This document shows positions 7,818 through 8,212 of a stretch of 8,212 nucleotides of DNA, one piece after another. Numbering within the stretch: the first letter of the stretch is position 1; the number at the start of each line of letters is the position of its first letter. The translations under genes and the position numbers were made by a program. The notes under the pieces are model-generated. The model searched no databases. It saw only the letters and a program-made list of their open reading frames with translations, and was not told the DNA's origin. The DNA lies in NCBI GenBank assembly GCA_023144715.1, contig JAGLFC010000170.1:1-8212 (forward strand). Reading direction: 5' to 3'. The stretch comes from Gammaproteobacteria bacterium (GTDB lineage: Bacteria > Pseudomonadota > Gammaproteobacteria > GRL18).

Positions 7818-8090
7818 GTGAATAAATCCGAATTAATAAGTGCTATTGCAGAGAATGCAGATCTGACTAAAGTTCAAGCTGGTCAAGCATTAGATGCAAC
7901 CATTAAAGCAATTACTGATTCACTTGCTAGTAATGAACCAGTCACTCTAATTGGCTTTGGAACATTTGAAGTAAGAAATAGATCAGCACGTACTGGACGT
8001 AATCCACGTACGGGTGAGAGTATTCAAATTAAAGCATCAAAAAATCCTGCATTTAAAGCTGGTAAAGCGTTAAAAGAAGCTGTAAACTAA
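7818..8090 (+). CDS. hupB: HU-type DNA-binding protein (HU-beta like)
   Basis: Small basic histone-like protein that dimerises, bends DNA without sequence specificity and helps compact the nucleoid. From the GTG at 7818 it has 90 residues, the usual HU length, and begins (M)NKSELISAIAE. The dimerisation helices occupy about 1-40, followed by the conserved GFGTFEVRNRSARTGRNPRTG block (about 46-66) that forms the DNA-binding arm, and KASKNPAFKAGKALKEAVN at the C-terminus. AAGGGGAG (7806-7813) lies four bases before GTG. This, together with the family length, rules out the longer frame from TTG at 7752, which would add a 22-residue non-family extension. Downstream of lon is the standard gammaproteobacterial position of hupB, and in E. 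coli HU is a Lon substrate. The HU-beta assignment rests on gene order as well as sequence. Confidence 0.96.
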   Translation: MNKSELISAIAENADLTKVQAGQALDATIKAITDSLASNEPVTLIGFGTFEVRNRSARTGRNPRTGESIQIKASKNPAFKAGKALKEAVN

Positions 8091-8097
8091 GCTTCTT
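8074..8097 (+). repeat. hairpin straddling the hupB stop codon
   Basis: AAGAAGCT (8074-8081) and AGCTTCTT (8090-8097) are perfect 8-bp reverse complements around an 8-base loop that contains most of the last codons. No T tract follows, so it is not a classical terminator on its own. It could protect the 3' end of the hupB message or slow RNA polymerase before the next hairpin. Confidence 0.45.
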
Positions 8098-8101
8098 CTC
8101 T

Positions 8102-8134
8102 GGGGTGTAAAAAGTTATTTAACTTTTTCTCCTC
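8102..8134 (+). terminator. AT-rich hairpin between hupB and tRNA-Val, possible weak terminator
   Basis: AAAAAGTT (8109-8116) and AACTTTTT (8121-8128) pair perfectly over eight bases around the loop ATTT. GGGG (8102-8105) and CCTC (8131-8134) can add a second short stem across a small internal loop. The U run is part of the 3' arm and is not followed by more U, so termination strength is doubtful. It may be a partial terminator or a processing boundary before the tRNA. Confidence 0.4.
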
Positions 8135-8145
8135 TAGGAAATAAT

Positions 8146-8212
8146 GGGTGATTAGCTCAGCTGGTTAGAGCACCGCCCTTACAAGGCGGGGGTCATAAGT
8201 TCGAATCTTATA
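8146..8212 (+). tRNA. tRNA-Val (anticodon TAC), 3' end cut by the window
   Basis: Begins with acceptor strand GGGTGAT (8146-8152). D arm is GCTC...GAGC. The anticodon stem CCGCC/GGCGG (8173-8177 and 8185-8189) holds loop CTTACAA with anticodon TAC at 8180-8182, which reads GTA and other GTN valine codons. The variable loop has five bases, and the T arm is ATAAG-TTCGAAT-CTTAT (8195-8211). The last base, A8212, is the first of the expected 3' acceptor strand ATCACCC, so about six acceptor bases and the discriminator/CCA end lie outside. The 5' half closely resembles E. coli tRNA-Val. No clear separate promoter is visible between hupB and 8146. Confidence 0.95.

Overview
The window reads as an AT-rich (roughly 35-38% G+C, estimated by eye) chromosomal segment of a gammaproteobacterium. 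The evidence is the order tig - clpP - clpX - lon - hupB on one strand, the close match of all five proteins to their Escherichia coli counterparts (catalytic residues fall within two positions of the E. coli numbering), and a tRNA-Val(TAC) of gammaproteobacterial type downstream. I cannot name the genus. All genes are on the + strand, and I see no insertion sequence, CRISPR array, phage gene or disrupted gene.

Layout. Bases 1-1430 hold the 3' part of an MltD-like lytic transglycosylase; its start and export signal lie left of the window. After a 5-base gap comes a small [2Fe-2S] ferredoxin-like gene with a TTG start (1436-1750). A 162-base AT-rich gap follows, with a weak hairpin and a good -10 box. 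Then come tig (trigger factor, 1913-3220), clpP (3298-3942), clpX (4006-5277), lon (5280-7670) and hupB (HU, 7818-8090). A hairpin region separates hupB from a tRNA-Val gene that starts at 8146 and is cut by the right edge.

How the genes work together. Trigger factor meets nascent chains at the ribosome exit tunnel and helps them fold. ClpX unfolds tagged or damaged proteins and feeds them to ClpP. Lon degrades misfolded and regulatory proteins. HU compacts and bends DNA, and in E. coli it is itself a Lon substrate. MltD trims peptidoglycan in the envelope and has no obvious link to this set. The role of the ferredoxin is unknown.

This is largely a conserved housekeeping region, and I do not find a new biological system in it. 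The points worth a second look are small: the unassigned ferredoxin and the 9-bp tandem duplication at its junction with mltD, a chain of abutting mini-ORFs in the tig-clpP leader, the 2-base clpX-lon junction that leaves no room for a separate lon promoter between the genes, a basic tail on Lon, and hairpins flanking hupB.
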